Assembly: GCA_934565655.1 (NCBI GenBank)
Contig: CAKTIE010000001.1
Coordinates: 186,001-250,000, forward strand
Direction: 5' to 3'
DNA from: an uncultured Oscillospiraceae bacterium
GTDB lineage: Bacteria; Bacillota; Clostridia; Oscillospirales; Oscillospiraceae
Length of the DNA stretch: 64,000 bases
Shown piece after piece: positions 7,870-17,027 of this stretch. The notes beneath the pieces were generated by a model. It made no database searches. It saw only the letters and a program-made list of their open reading frames with translations, and was not told where the DNA came from. Numbering within the stretch: the first letter of the stretch is position 1; every line of letters starts with the position of its first letter. A program made the position numbers and the translations under genes.

Positions 7870-8814
7870 ATGTCTTTCGTTCCCAAGAAACAGACGTACA
7901 ACGCCCACATCAACGAGGTGGTTCTGGGTGTTGGCGATAAGGCCGTCGCCATCGGCGGCCAGAACGTGCTGGCCTTCCACACCTTCGACGGTGAGATCGC
8001 CAACGCGCCCAAGATCGGCGTGGAGCTGACCGATGCCGGTATGGCCATGTGCACCATGCCCGGTGAGCAGAAGTTCTATGAGGGCTGTGCCACCGTGGCC
8101 GACATGGCCAAGCGTGCCGCTGAGATGGAGGGCGCTTCCTTCATCTGCCTGCACCTGGAGGGTGCCGACCCCAACGGCGAGAACAAGTCCGTTGACGAGT
8201 GCGTGGAGCTGGCCAAGTCCGTGGCCGACGCCACCGATATGCCGCTGGTGATCATGGGCTGCAAGAATATCGAAAAGGATACCGAGCTGTTCAACAAGAT
8301 CGCCGAGGCGCTGGCCGGCAAGAACATTCTGGTGTTGTCCGCCCGTGACGAGAACTACAAAGCCATCGGCGCAGGCGCAGGTCTGGCCTACGGCCAGAAG
8401 GTGGGCGCTGAGTCCGCCGTGGATATCAACCTGGCCAAGCAGCTGAACACCGTCATGACCCAACTGGGCGTCAACGCGCAGTCCATCGTCATGAACATCG
8501 GCTCCGCCGCCGCCGGCTACGGCTTCGAGTATGTGGCCTCCACGCTGGACCGCGTGAAGGACGCCGCTCTGGGCCAGTCCGACGCCATGCTGCAGATGCC
8601 CATCATCACCCCCGTGTCCGCCGACACCTGGGGCGTGAAGGAGTCCATCATGCCCGAGGCTGACATGCCCGAGTGGGGCTCTCAGGAAGAGCGCGGCATC
8701 GAGATGGAGATCGTCACCGCCGCCGCCGTGCTGGCCAGCGGCTCCGACGCCGTCATCATGCGCCACCCCGAAGCTATCCGCACCATCGCCGCTATGATCG
8801 GCGAGTTGGTCTGA
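7870..8814 (+). CDS. acsD: Corrinoid iron-sulfur protein, small subunit
   Basis: Partner of AcsC in the CFeSP heterodimer that carries the methyl group from methyl-THF:corrinoid methyltransferase to acetyl-CoA synthase. 314 aa TIM barrel of the CdhD/AcsD family, full length, starting MSFVPKKQTYNAHINEVVLG. Purine-rich AAGGGGGA lies upstream. The next gene follows after 22 bases and encodes the large subunit, the usual arrangement. Confidence 0.95.
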   Translation: MSFVPKKQTYNAHINEVVLGVGDKAVAIGGQNVLAFHTFDGEIANAPKIGVELTDAGMAMCTMPGEQKFYEGCATVADMAKRAAEMEGASFICLHLEGADPNGENKSVDECVELAKSVADATDMPLVIMGCKNIEKDTELFNKIAEALAGKNILVLSARDENYKAIGAGAGLAYGQKVGAESAVDINLAKQLNTVMTQLGVNAQSIVMNIGSAAAGYGFEYVASTLDRVKDAALGQSDAMLQMPIITPVSADTWGVKESIMPEADMPEWGSQEERGIEMEIVTAAAVLASGSDAVIMRHPEAIRTIAAMIGELV

Positions 8815-8836
8815 CGCGGAAAGGAGGAACCAGACA

Positions 8837-11110
8837 ATGGCTGTTAAAGGTTTAGATATTTTCAAGCTGTCTCCCAAGAAGAACTGCAAGGAGTGCGGCG
8901 TTCCCACCTGCATGGCATTCTGCATGAAGGTGGCTCAGGGCGCTCTGCCCATTGAGAAATGTCCCTATATGTCCGACGAGGCCATCGCCCTGCTGAGCGA
9001 GGCGACCGCGCCCCCCATGAAGGCCATCGAGGTGGGCGGCATGAAGCTGGGCGGCGAGACCGTCATGATGCGTCATGAAAAGACCTTCGTCAACCGCAAC
9101 CGCTTTGCCGTGTCCCTGTGCACCTGCATGGACGACGCCGCTGTGGACGCCAAGCTGGCCGAGATGAAGGCCGTGGATTACGAGCGTATCGGCGAGCGTG
9201 AGTATGTGGAGTTCCTGCTGGTCCACGACGGCGGCGACGGCGCGCGCCTGGCCGAACTGTGCAAGAAGGCTGCCGCTGCCGAGCGTGCCGTCATCATCGA
9301 CACCGACAGCGTGGACAACGCCAAGCTGGCCCTGGCCGCCATCGGCGACACCAAGCCTCTGCTGAACGGCGCCAACAAGGATAACTACGAGGCCATGAGC
9401 GCCCTGGCTGTGGAGGCCGGTGTGGTGCTGGGCGTCAAGGGCACCGACCTGGCCGAGATCCACGACACCGTGGCTGCGCTGGAGAAGCTGGAGAACAAGA
9501 ACCTGGTCATCGACGTGACCGGCGCTACCATCAAGGAGACCTTCGCCAACGCCGTGCTGGTGCGCCGCACCGCCCTGAAGGACGGCGACCGCACCTTCGG
9601 CTATCCCTCCATCGTCAACCTGGCCAAGCTGTGCAAGGGCGACGTGCATATGGAGACCGCGCTGGCGTCCCTGTTCACCATGAAGTACGGCTCCATCGTG
9701 GTCATGGAGACCATGCGCTATGCCGAGGCCCTGCCTCTGTACGGCCTGCGCCAGAATGTGTTCACCGATCCTCAGAAGCCCATGAAGGTGGAGCCGGGCA
9801 TCTATCCCATCAACGGCGCGACCCCCGACGATCCCTGCGCCCTGACCGTGGACTTCGCCCTGACCTACTTCCTGGTGTCCGGCGAGCTGGAGCGCTCCAA
9901 GGTGCCCATCAACCTGCTGATCACCGACGCCTCCGGTATGTCCGTGCTGACCGCGTGGGCCGCCGGTAAGTTCTCCTCCGGCTCCATCAAGAAGTTCTTT
10001 GATGAGTACGACATCGCCGGTAAGATCAACAACCGTACCCTGATCATCCCCGGCAAGGCCGCCGTGATGAAGGGCGACATTCAGGATAAGCTGCCTGACT
10101 GGAACGTGGTGGTCGGCACCCGCGAGGCCGTGGAGCTGGTGAAGTACCTGCGCGACGGCGAGTACATCAAGGCCGCCGAGGCTGTCGCCGCCTCCAAGAA
10201 GCCCGCCGAGGAGAAGAAGGTCGTGGACGCGGACGCTCCTCTGGACTTCGAGAAGATCTCCATGTCCATCCCCAAGATCGACGTGGTGGATATGGGCGTC
10301 ACCTACAAGCAGCGCGACCCCAACTCCCCCAAGTTCGTCACCATCGGCGAGCGTATCCACTGCATCAGCCCCGTGATCCGCGAGGCCATGAACACCATGA
10401 ACCCCGAGCCCATCCTGAAGCGTGCCGCCGAGCAGATCAAGGCCGGCGCCACCTATCTGGACGTCAACATCGGCCCTGCCGAGTCCAACGGCCCCGAGCT
10501 GATGACCTGGGCGGTCAAGCTGCTGCAGGAGAACTTCAACAACGTGCCTCTGGCTCTCGATACCGCCAACAAGAAGGCCATCGAAGCCGGTATCCACGTC
10601 TATAACCGCACCAACGGCAAGCCCATCGTCAATTCCGCCGATGCCGGTTCCCGTATCTCCAACATTGATCTGGCCGCCGCCAACGACGCCATCGTTATCG
10701 CCCTGTGCTCCGCCGACGGTATCGCCAAGGATAACGAGGAGCGCATGATGCACTGCCACCACATGCTGGAGCGCGGCCTGAGTCTGGGCATGGACGCTTC
10801 CGACCTGTGGTTTGACCCCCTGTTTCTGGTGGTCAAGGGCATGCAGGATAAGCAGATGGACGTGCTGAACGCCATCAAGATGTTCGCCGACGAGGGCCTG
10901 AAGTCCACAGGCGGCCTGTCCAACAACTCCAACGGCGCCCCCAAGGCTGTCCGTCCCATTCTGGACTCCACGCTGGTGGCCATGGCCATGATGCAGGGTC
11001 TGACCTCCGCTATCGTCAACCCCAACGACCTGCGCCTGATGGAGACCATCAAGTCCTGCGATATCTTCAAGAACCACGTGCTGTATTCCGACAGCTATCT
11101 GGACGAGTAA
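8837..11110 (+). CDS. acsC-acsE: Fusion of CFeSP large subunit (AcsC) and methyl-THF:CFeSP methyltransferase (AcsE)
   Basis: 757 aa in one uninterrupted frame. Residues 1-45 are the AcsC iron-sulfur domain with C17, C20, C25 and C42 (CKECG...CPYM), followed by the TIM barrel and the C-terminal corrinoid-binding domain (NLLITDASGMSV, about residues 330-445). A hydrophilic Ala/Lys/Glu-rich linker (about 450-499) leads into a complete pterin-type methyltransferase from FVTIGERIH at residue 500 to the end (258 aa, the size of AcsE); DVNIGPAESNG and GGLSNNSNG are the pterin-barrel motifs. In characterised acetogens these are separate genes. The fusion tethers the mobile B12 domain to its methyl donor enzyme. 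AAAGGAGG precedes the start. Confidence 0.93.
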   Translation: MAVKGLDIFKLSPKKNCKECGVPTCMAFCMKVAQGALPIEKCPYMSDEAIALLSEATAPPMKAIEVGGMKLGGETVMMRHEKTFVNRNRFAVSLCTCMDDAAVDAKLAEMKAVDYERIGEREYVEFLLVHDGGDGARLAELCKKAAAAERAVIIDTDSVDNAKLALAAIGDTKPLLNGANKDNYEAMSALAVEAGVVLGVKGTDLAEIHDTVAALEKLENKNLVIDVTGATIKETFANAVLVRRTALKDGDRTFGYPSIVNLAKLCKGDVHMETALASLFTMKYGSIVVMETMRYAEALPLYGLRQNVFTDPQKPMKVEPGIYPINGATPDDPCALTVDFALTYFLVSGELERSKVPINLLITDASGMSVLTAWAAGKFSSGSIKKFFDEYDIAGKINNRTLIIPGKAAVMKGDIQDKLPDWNVVVGTREAVELVKYLRDGEYIKAAEAVAASKKPAEEKKVVDADAPLDFEKISMSIPKIDVVDMGVTYKQRDPNSPKFVTIGERIHCISPVIREAMNTMNPEPILKRAAEQIKAGATYLDVNIGPAESNGPELMTWAVKLLQENFNNVPLALDTANKKAIEAGIHVYNRTNGKPIVNSADAGSRISNIDLAAANDAIVIALCSADGIAKDNEERMMHCHHMLERGLSLGMDASDLWFDPLFLVVKGMQDKQMDVLNAIKMFADEGLKSTGGLSNNSNGAPKAVRPILDSTLVAMAMMQGLTSAIVNPNDLRLMETIKSCDIFKNHVLYSDSYLDE

Positions 11111-11117
11111 TTCCACA

Positions 11118-11162
11118 GATTTCTTTTCCCGCCGCCGCATCGCGGCGGCGGGAAAAGAAATC
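11118..11162 (+). promoter_or_regulatory. Long perfect stem-loop between acsCE and acsB copy 2
   Basis: GATTTCTTTTCCCGCCGCCG and its complement form a stem of about 20 bp with a 3-5 base loop. No T-run follows, so it looks more like an mRNA processing or stability element, or a leaky terminator, than a full stop. Confidence 0.6.
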
Positions 11163-11239
11163 CCCGGCGTTTCTCCGCCTTGGGACGGAGGGAGAAAGTG
11201 TTGCATATTCTATAAATTTGAAATAGGAGGATCAACATT

Positions 11240-13375
11240 ATGAGCGTATTGACCGACCTGATCTATGGTGGTTCCAACGCCGTGGCCGGCCTGACGGAAG
11301 GTGCCGTCAACGACGCGATCGCCAAATACGGCGCAGACAAGGAGATCGCATTCCCTGATACCGCGTATTTCTTCCCCACCATCTATGCCGCCACCGGCGT
11401 GAAGGTGAAAACATTGGGCGACCTGCCCGCCTGCGTGGGCGTGCTGAAAAGCCTGATCACCAATCAGGAGGATCTGGGTCAGGCGCTGAACGCCGGTCTT
11501 GCCACCGCCGTGGGCGCGGAGATCCTGGAGGGCCTGAAGTTCGTGGAGCCCAAGGACGCCTATGAGCAGGCGACCGTTCCCGGCATCGGATTCGTTCCCG
11601 ATCCCATTATCCGTTCTCTGGGTGTGCCGCTGGTCACCGGCGATATCCCCGGCGTGGCCGTGGTGCTGGGCAAGGCCGAGAATCCGGAGGATGCCGTGAA
11701 GGTGGTCAAGGACTATCAGTCCAAGGGCATCATGACCTTCATGGTGGGCGACGTCATCGAGCAGTGCGCCGAGGGCGGCGTGAAGATGGGCCTTGAGTTC
11801 CGCGTGATCCCGCTGGGTCATGACGTGACCGCCGTCATCCACGTTGTCACCGTGGCCATCCGCGCGGCGCTGATCTTCGGCAATGTGCAGCCCGGCGACC
11901 TGCCCGGCCTGCTGGCCTATACCAAGGAGCGCGTGCCCGCCTTCGTCAACACCTTCGGCGCCATCGACAGCGTGGTGGTCTCCGCCGGTGCAGGCGCTAT
12001 CGCCCTAGGCTTCCCCGTGGTGGTGGACATCGATCTGGGCGAGAATCAGGTGCCCGGCGCGCTGGAATCCGTGCTGGATCACAACGAGACCGTGAAGCGC
12101 TCTCTGGAGCTGCGGAACATCAAGATCAAGTCCAAGGATCTGCCGATCCCCGTGGCGTTCTCCGCCGCGTTCGAGGGTGAGATCATCCGCAAGGCCGACG
12201 TGAAGGCCGAGTTCTGGTCCGCCAAGAACCCCACCTGCGAGCTGGTCCTGATGAAGGACGCCGACCAGGTGGAGGATCACAAGATCACGCTGATCGGCCC
12301 GGACATCGACTCCGGCGATCTGGAATATGCCATGGGCACCTTTATCGAGGTGTACGGCAAGAAGATGCAGCCCGACTTCGAGTCTGTTATCGAGCGTAAG
12401 ATCCATGCCTGGTTCAACTACATGGAGGGCGTGATGCACACCGGCCAGCGCAATCTGCTGCGTGTCCGCGTGTCCAACGACGCCTTTGAGAAGGGCCTGC
12501 GCATGAAGGACTTCGGCGAGGTGCTGTACCACATGATCATGGACGAGTTCGACGCCGTTGTGGATAAGTGTCAGATCACCCTGATCACCGACGCGGCCGA
12601 GACCAAGAAGCTGCTGGACGAGCAGGCAATGCCCCGCTACAACATGCGTGACGACCGTCTGGCCTCCATGTCCGACGAGTCCGTGGATCAGTTCTATACC
12701 TGCATCCTGTGCCAGTCCTTCGCCCCCGCCCACTGCTGCGTGGTCACGCCTGAGCGTCTGGGCCTGTGCGGCGCCGTGTCCTGGCTGGATGCCAAGGCCA
12801 CCTATGAGCTGAACCCCAACGGCCCGTCCCAGCCCATCGAAAAGACCGGCTGTCTGGACGAGCGCACCGGCTCCTATGAGTCCGTCAACGAGACCGTGAA
12901 GAACGCCACGCACGGCGCGGTGGAGTCCGTCACCCTGTACTCCATCCTGGAGGATCCCATGACCTCCTGCGGCTGCTTCGAGTGCATCTGCGGCATCGAG
13001 CCCATGTCCAACGGCTTCATCGTGGTGAACCGCGAGTACAGCGGCACTACCCCCGTGGGCATGACCTTCGGCGAGCTGGCCTCCTGCACCGGCGGCGGCG
13101 TTCAGACCCCCGGCTATATGGGCCATGGCCGCCACTTCATCTCCTCCAAGAAGTTCATCCATGCCGAGGGTGGCATCGAGCGCATCGTGTGGATGCCCAA
13201 GGAGCTGAAGGACGACATCGCCGAGCGCCTCAACAAGACCGCCAAGGAGCTGTATGGCATCGACAACTTCAGCGACATGATCGCTGACGAGACCATTTGC
13301 ACCGACTGCGACGAGCTGATGAACTTCCTGACGGAGAAGAATCATCCCGTGCTGAGCATGGAGCCCCTGATGTAA
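11240..13375 (+). CDS. acsB: Acetyl-CoA synthase (CODH/ACS alpha subunit), copy 2
   Basis: Same reaction as copy 1. 711 aa with complete A-cluster ligands: C488, C491, C500, C510 and C577-G578-C579. The N-terminal third differs strongly from copy 1 (few shared stretches such as PDTAY and LGVPLVT), while the A-cluster domain is much more alike, so this is an old paralogue rather than a recent copy. TAGGAGG lies 9 bases before the ATG. Its place right after acsD and acsCE and before the corrinoid activator makes it the likely main ACS of the operon. Confidence 0.95.
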   Translation: MSVLTDLIYGGSNAVAGLTEGAVNDAIAKYGADKEIAFPDTAYFFPTIYAATGVKVKTLGDLPACVGVLKSLITNQEDLGQALNAGLATAVGAEILEGLKFVEPKDAYEQATVPGIGFVPDPIIRSLGVPLVTGDIPGVAVVLGKAENPEDAVKVVKDYQSKGIMTFMVGDVIEQCAEGGVKMGLEFRVIPLGHDVTAVIHVVTVAIRAALIFGNVQPGDLPGLLAYTKERVPAFVNTFGAIDSVVVSAGAGAIALGFPVVVDIDLGENQVPGALESVLDHNETVKRSLELRNIKIKSKDLPIPVAFSAAFEGEIIRKADVKAEFWSAKNPTCELVLMKDADQVEDHKITLIGPDIDSGDLEYAMGTFIEVYGKKMQPDFESVIERKIHAWFNYMEGVMHTGQRNLLRVRVSNDAFEKGLRMKDFGEVLYHMIMDEFDAVVDKCQITLITDAAETKKLLDEQAMPRYNMRDDRLASMSDESVDQFYTCILCQSFAPAHCCVVTPERLGLCGAVSWLDAKATYELNPNGPSQPIEKTGCLDERTGSYESVNETVKNATHGAVESVTLYSILEDPMTSCGCFECICGIEPMSNGFIVVNREYSGTTPVGMTFGELASCTGGGVQTPGYMGHGRHFISSKKFIHAEGGIERIVWMPKELKDDIAERLNKTAKELYGIDNFSDMIADETICTDCDELMNFLTEKNHPVLSMEPLM

Positions 13376-13386
13376 CCAAACCCCTC

Positions 13387-13413
13387 TGTGGGGGCGGCAT
13401 CCGCCGCCCCTAC
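13387..13413. repeat. Short GTAGGGGCGG-type hairpin repeat
   Basis: GTGGGGGCGGC and its inverse GCCGCCCCTAC form a compact palindrome just after the acsB stop. It belongs to the same hairpin type as the longer element at 55221-55296. Confidence 0.6.
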
Positions 13414-13441
13414 AGAAAAACGCGACCCCAAGGAGAACGAT

Positions 13442-15373
13442 ATGTATCAGGTCATCTTTACCTTTGAAAACGGCGCAACGCCGGTAACGGCCACCGCCGC
13501 GCCCGGCGAAACGCTGCTGGAAACGGCCCGCGCCGCCAATGTGGCCATCGACGCGCCCTGCTCCGGCAACGGCTCCTGCGGCAAGTGCCGCGTGAAGCTG
13601 CTGGAGGGCACCGTGGAGGGCTTACAGACCAGCCACATCACCGATGAGGACTACGCCGCCGGTTGGCGTCTCAGCTGTGCCAGCAAGGTCAGCTCCGACG
13701 TGACCGTGATGGTGCCGGACATCGCCTCCGCTTATCAGAGCCGCATGAAGACCGCGGATCTGTCCACCGGCGAGGAGGTGGCCATCTTCACCCGGCTGGA
13801 GGAGGATCTGAAGGCGGCGGGTGTGGATTTCAGCAACGACTTCGTGGAGACGGAGGTCACCATGGAGGAGCCGACGCTGGAGGACACCATGCCCGATACC
13901 GAGCGGCTGACCATGGCACTGGAAGCGGCGCTGGGCTGTGAGAAGGTGTGCCTGAGCTATCCCACGGTACATAAGCTGGCGCGGGTCCTGCGCGAAAGCG
14001 GCTTCCATGTGGCCGTGGCCGGTACGCTGAAAGACGGCGTATTTCAGGCCATGGACGTGCGGAATGCCAATGAGCCGCAGCCCATGTGCGGCCTTGCCAT
14101 CGACATCGGCACCACCACCGTTTCGGCGGTGATCACCGACCTGAAAACCGGCAGATTGCTGGCCAAGGGCAGCGGCGGCAACGGCCAGATCCGCTACGGC
14201 GCGGATGTCATCAACCGCATCGTGGAGCAAGGACGGCCCGGCGGTGTGGAGCGCCTGCAGAAGGCCATCGTGGAGGAGACCCTCCAGCCCCTGACGCGGG
14301 CCCTGTGCGCCAGCGCCAAGGTGGACGCCGACCGCATCCTGCGGTGCTGCGTGGCCTCCAACACCACCATGAACCATCTGCTGCTGGGCGTGGACGCCGA
14401 TCCCGTCCGCATGGAGCCTTACATCCCCACCTTCTTCCACTGGGACGGCCTGAAGGCCGGCGACATCCGGTTTGTGGCCAACCCCGACGCGAAGGTGGTG
14501 CTGGCGCCCAATATCGGCTCCTATGTGGGCGGCGATATCACCGCCGGTACGCTGACCAGCCGCATCTGGGACAAGGACGAGTTCTCACTGTTCATCGACC
14601 TTGGCACCAACGGCGAGATCGTGTTCGGCAACCGGGACTTTATGATGTCCTGCGCCTGCTCCGCAGGCCCCGCCTTCGAGGGCGGCGACATCTCCTGCGG
14701 CATGCGCGCCACTGACGGCGCGGTGGAGGCCGTGACCATCGACCGGGAGACGCTGGAGCCCACCCTGTCCATCGTGGGCAAGGCCGGCCAGAAGCCGGTG
14801 GGCATCTGCGGCAGCGGCATCATCGACGTGATCGCTGAGCTGTACCGCACATCCGCCATCTCCGCCAAGGGTCACTTTGTGCGGGAGAACCGCCGTATCC
14901 TCCGTGACGAGCACGGCATGGGCCGCTATGTGCTGGCCTTCAGCAACGAGAGCGACACCGGCTGGGAGATCGCCATCACCGAGGTGGATATCGAGTGCTT
15001 CATCCGGGCCAAAGGCGCCATTTTCTCCGCCATCCACATTATGCTGTCCTCTCTGGATATGGATGTGTCCGTGCTGGAGCACATCTATGTGGCGGGCGGC
15101 ATCGGCAGCGGCATCAACATGGAGAATGCCGTGCGCATCGGCATGTTCCCGGATGTGGATCGTGCGCTGTTCCAGTATATCGGCAACTCCTCGCTGGCGG
15201 GCGCTTACGCGCTGGCGCTGTCCAACGCGGCGGAGGAGAAGGTTCACGAGCTGGCCAGCAACATGACGTATCTGGAGCTGTCCACCGAGCCGAAGTACAT
15301 GGAGGAATTCGTGGCGGCCTGCTTCCTGCCCCATACCAACAAGGAGCTGTTCCCGTCCAGCGTACAGGAGTGA
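13442..15373 (+). CDS. acsV: Reductive activator of the corrinoid protein (RACo/AcsV, DUF4445)
   Basis: Uses ATP to drive one-electron reduction of the inactive Co(II) corrinoid of CFeSP back to Co(I). 643 aa. N-terminal plant-type 2Fe-2S ferredoxin domain with C40, C46, C49 and C79 (CSGNGSCGKC), a linker, then an ASKHA ATPase fold (GLAIDIGTTTVSA, IDLGTNGEIV, GICGSGIID). Start set at 13442 because AAGGAG lies 5 bases before that ATG. Located between acsB and the accessory genes as in acetogen clusters. Confidence 0.93.
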   Translation: MYQVIFTFENGATPVTATAAPGETLLETARAANVAIDAPCSGNGSCGKCRVKLLEGTVEGLQTSHITDEDYAAGWRLSCASKVSSDVTVMVPDIASAYQSRMKTADLSTGEEVAIFTRLEEDLKAAGVDFSNDFVETEVTMEEPTLEDTMPDTERLTMALEAALGCEKVCLSYPTVHKLARVLRESGFHVAVAGTLKDGVFQAMDVRNANEPQPMCGLAIDIGTTTVSAVITDLKTGRLLAKGSGGNGQIRYGADVINRIVEQGRPGGVERLQKAIVEETLQPLTRALCASAKVDADRILRCCVASNTTMNHLLLGVDADPVRMEPYIPTFFHWDGLKAGDIRFVANPDAKVVLAPNIGSYVGGDITAGTLTSRIWDKDEFSLFIDLGTNGEIVFGNRDFMMSCACSAGPAFEGGDISCGMRATDGAVEAVTIDRETLEPTLSIVGKAGQKPVGICGSGIIDVIAELYRTSAISAKGHFVRENRRILRDEHGMGRYVLAFSNESDTGWEIAITEVDIECFIRAKGAIFSAIHIMLSSLDMDVSVLEHIYVAGGIGSGINMENAVRIGMFPDVDRALFQYIGNSSLAGAYALALSNAAEEKVHELASNMTYLELSTEPKYMEEFVAACFLPHTNKELFPSSVQE

Positions 15374-15376
15374 CCG

Positions 15377-16000
15377 ATGGAGATACAAAACAACAAAGAA
15401 GAGGTGCCGTTTTCCCATTATCTGGCACTTTTTGAGAAGCTTGATCCCCAGGAGACGGCAAAGCGCTGCGGCGTGCCCTTCGAGGACGGTTGCTTTACGG
15501 TGCAGCTGCTGAACAGTACCTACCGTATCGCGTGGCCGGAATACGCCATCACGGCGGATCGGGAGGATGCCTTCGCGCTGACGAACCTGCCCTGCCAGAC
15601 CTTTTTACTGCGGTATCTGCTGGAGGGACGGCAGGCGGCGCTGGCGCTGGGCTATAAGACCTTCCGGGAGATGCCCTGGGGCGAGCTGTACATCACACCC
15701 TATACGGGCCGCTGCCTGACACGGGCGGCCTTCACCTTCGGCACCCAAGTGGCCAATTTCGCCGCCGCCTGCCAGCGGATGGGCGGCGAGAAGCTGTCCC
15801 GCGGCGACGCGGGCTACGGCTTCGGCTTTCTGGGCGGCTACCGGATGCAGATCATGATCTACGCCGGGGACGAGGAATTCCCGCCCTCCAGCCAGATCCT
15901 GTATTCCGACAATTTTGCCTCCGGCTTTTCGGCGGAGGATCGCGTGGTGGCGGGAGATATTCTGATCTCCGCCATCCGACAAGAGATGAAAAGGAAATAA
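15377..16000 (+). CDS. DUF3786-type accessory protein
   Basis: 207 aa soluble protein, 3 bases after the activator gene. The layout GCFTVQLLNSTYRIAWP, then a leucine-rich FLLRYLLEG segment and a glycine-rich GYGFGFLGGYRM stretch, resembles DUF3786 proteins, which recur beside corrinoid and CODH/ACS genes in anaerobes. Cysteines are few and not arranged as a cluster site. No biochemical function is known to me; a role in corrinoid or A-cluster assembly is inference from context. Confidence 0.75.
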   Translation: MEIQNNKEEVPFSHYLALFEKLDPQETAKRCGVPFEDGCFTVQLLNSTYRIAWPEYAITADREDAFALTNLPCQTFLLRYLLEGRQAALALGYKTFREMPWGELYITPYTGRCLTRAAFTFGTQVANFAAACQRMGGEKLSRGDAGYGFGFLGGYRMQIMIYAGDEEFPPSSQILYSDNFASGFSAEDRVVAGDILISAIRQEMKRK

Positions 16001-16005
16001 ATAGC

Positions 16006-16947
16006 ATGAGTTTTACCTATCTGAACCTGCAGGGCAAGCTGGAGCATGTGGATGTGACGGCTGAGGATATCGATCGCCAGCTGCAGCGGCTTTTGCAGGC
16101 CAATCCCCGCATTGAACCCGTCGTCGGCCGCGCCGCGGCGCTGGGCGACGAGCTGGTGCTGGACTACGCCGGCTTTTCCGAGGGTGTCCAGTTCCCCGGC
16201 GGCACCGCCGAGAAGCAGACCCTGACCCTGGGCAGCGGCATGTTCATCCCCGGCTTCGAGGAGCAGCTGGTGGGTGCCAACATCGGCGACGATGTGACCG
16301 TTACCGTCACGTTCCCCACCGAGTATCACGCTCCGGAGCTGGCGGGAAAGCCCGCCGAGTTCCGCTGCCGCGTTCATGAGATCCGCACCCATGGCACCTA
16401 TGAGATGGACGATACCTTCGCCAAAGAGATCGGCCAGTGCGACACCATGGAGCAGATGCGGGAGAACATGAGCAAGGCGCTTCAGGACTACTATAACGAG
16501 CGGGCCGAGCAGGAGCTGCGCTGGCAGCTGATGCATCAGGTTGCCGCCACCGTGGAGGAGCAGCCCTCTGACGAGGAGCTGGATCGCATGGTGGAGGCCC
16601 AGATGGAGACACTGACCGCCCAGCTGGCCCAGAAGGGCCTGACGTTGGAGGCCTATTGCCAGTTCACCGGCAGCGACGAGAAGAAGCTGCGTGAGGATAT
16701 GCGTCCCGACGCGCTGGAGGCATTCCGTACCCAGAAGGCAGTGGAGAAGATCGCCCAGCTGGAGAACCTGACCGTCACCGACGAGGAGATGAACGCTGCC
16801 ATCGAGCGGATCTGCGCCGACAACCATATGAGCGCGGAGGATCTCAAGCCCTATTTCGACAACGGCTTCCTGACCGTTGTCCGCCAGCAGATGCTGCGGG
16901 ACAAGGCCACCGAGGTGGTGCGCCGCAGCGCCCAGATCACACAGTGA
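16006..16947 (+). CDS. Trigger-factor-like FKBP chaperone lacking the ribosome-binding domain
   Basis: 313 aa. It begins almost directly with an FKBP-type peptidyl-prolyl isomerase domain (about residues 44-127: [34 protein letters not shown]), followed by the alpha-helical trigger factor C-terminal chaperone arms (128-313). The roughly 110-residue N-terminal ribosome-docking domain of trigger factor is missing. It starts 5 bases after the DUF3786 gene, inside the acs run. A dedicated folding helper for ACS or CFeSP is inferred; the general trigger factor would be elsewhere. Confidence 0.85.
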   Translation: MSFTYLNLQGKLEHVDVTAEDIDRQLQRLLQANPRIEPVVGRAAALGDELVLDYAGFSEGVQFPGGTAEKQTLTLGSGMFIPGFEEQLVGANIGDDVTVTVTFPTEYHAPELAGKPAEFRCRVHEIRTHGTYEMDDTFAKEIGQCDTMEQMRENMSKALQDYYNERAEQELRWQLMHQVAATVEEQPSDEELDRMVEAQMETLTAQLAQKGLTLEAYCQFTGSDEKKLREDMRPDALEAFRTQKAVEKIAQLENLTVTDEEMNAAIERICADNHMSAEDLKPYFDNGFLTVVRQQMLRDKATEVVRRSAQITQ

Positions 16948-17027
16948 CCCCCCGGCGCACAGGGCGCCGCAGGATACATTCATTCATTATTCAGGGACGA
17001 CCTGAGGATAACAAGGAGGATAACCCC

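Noticed and set aside
127..13375. The two acsB genes as an assembly duplication
   Set aside because: The proteins differ through most of their N-terminal third and the flanking genes differ, so they are true paralogues.
16944..17027. Upstream extension of fhs to an ATG overlapping the chaperone gene stop
   Set aside because: The 28 extra residues are basic and unlike the family, and AAGGAGGAT sits directly before the ATG at 17028.
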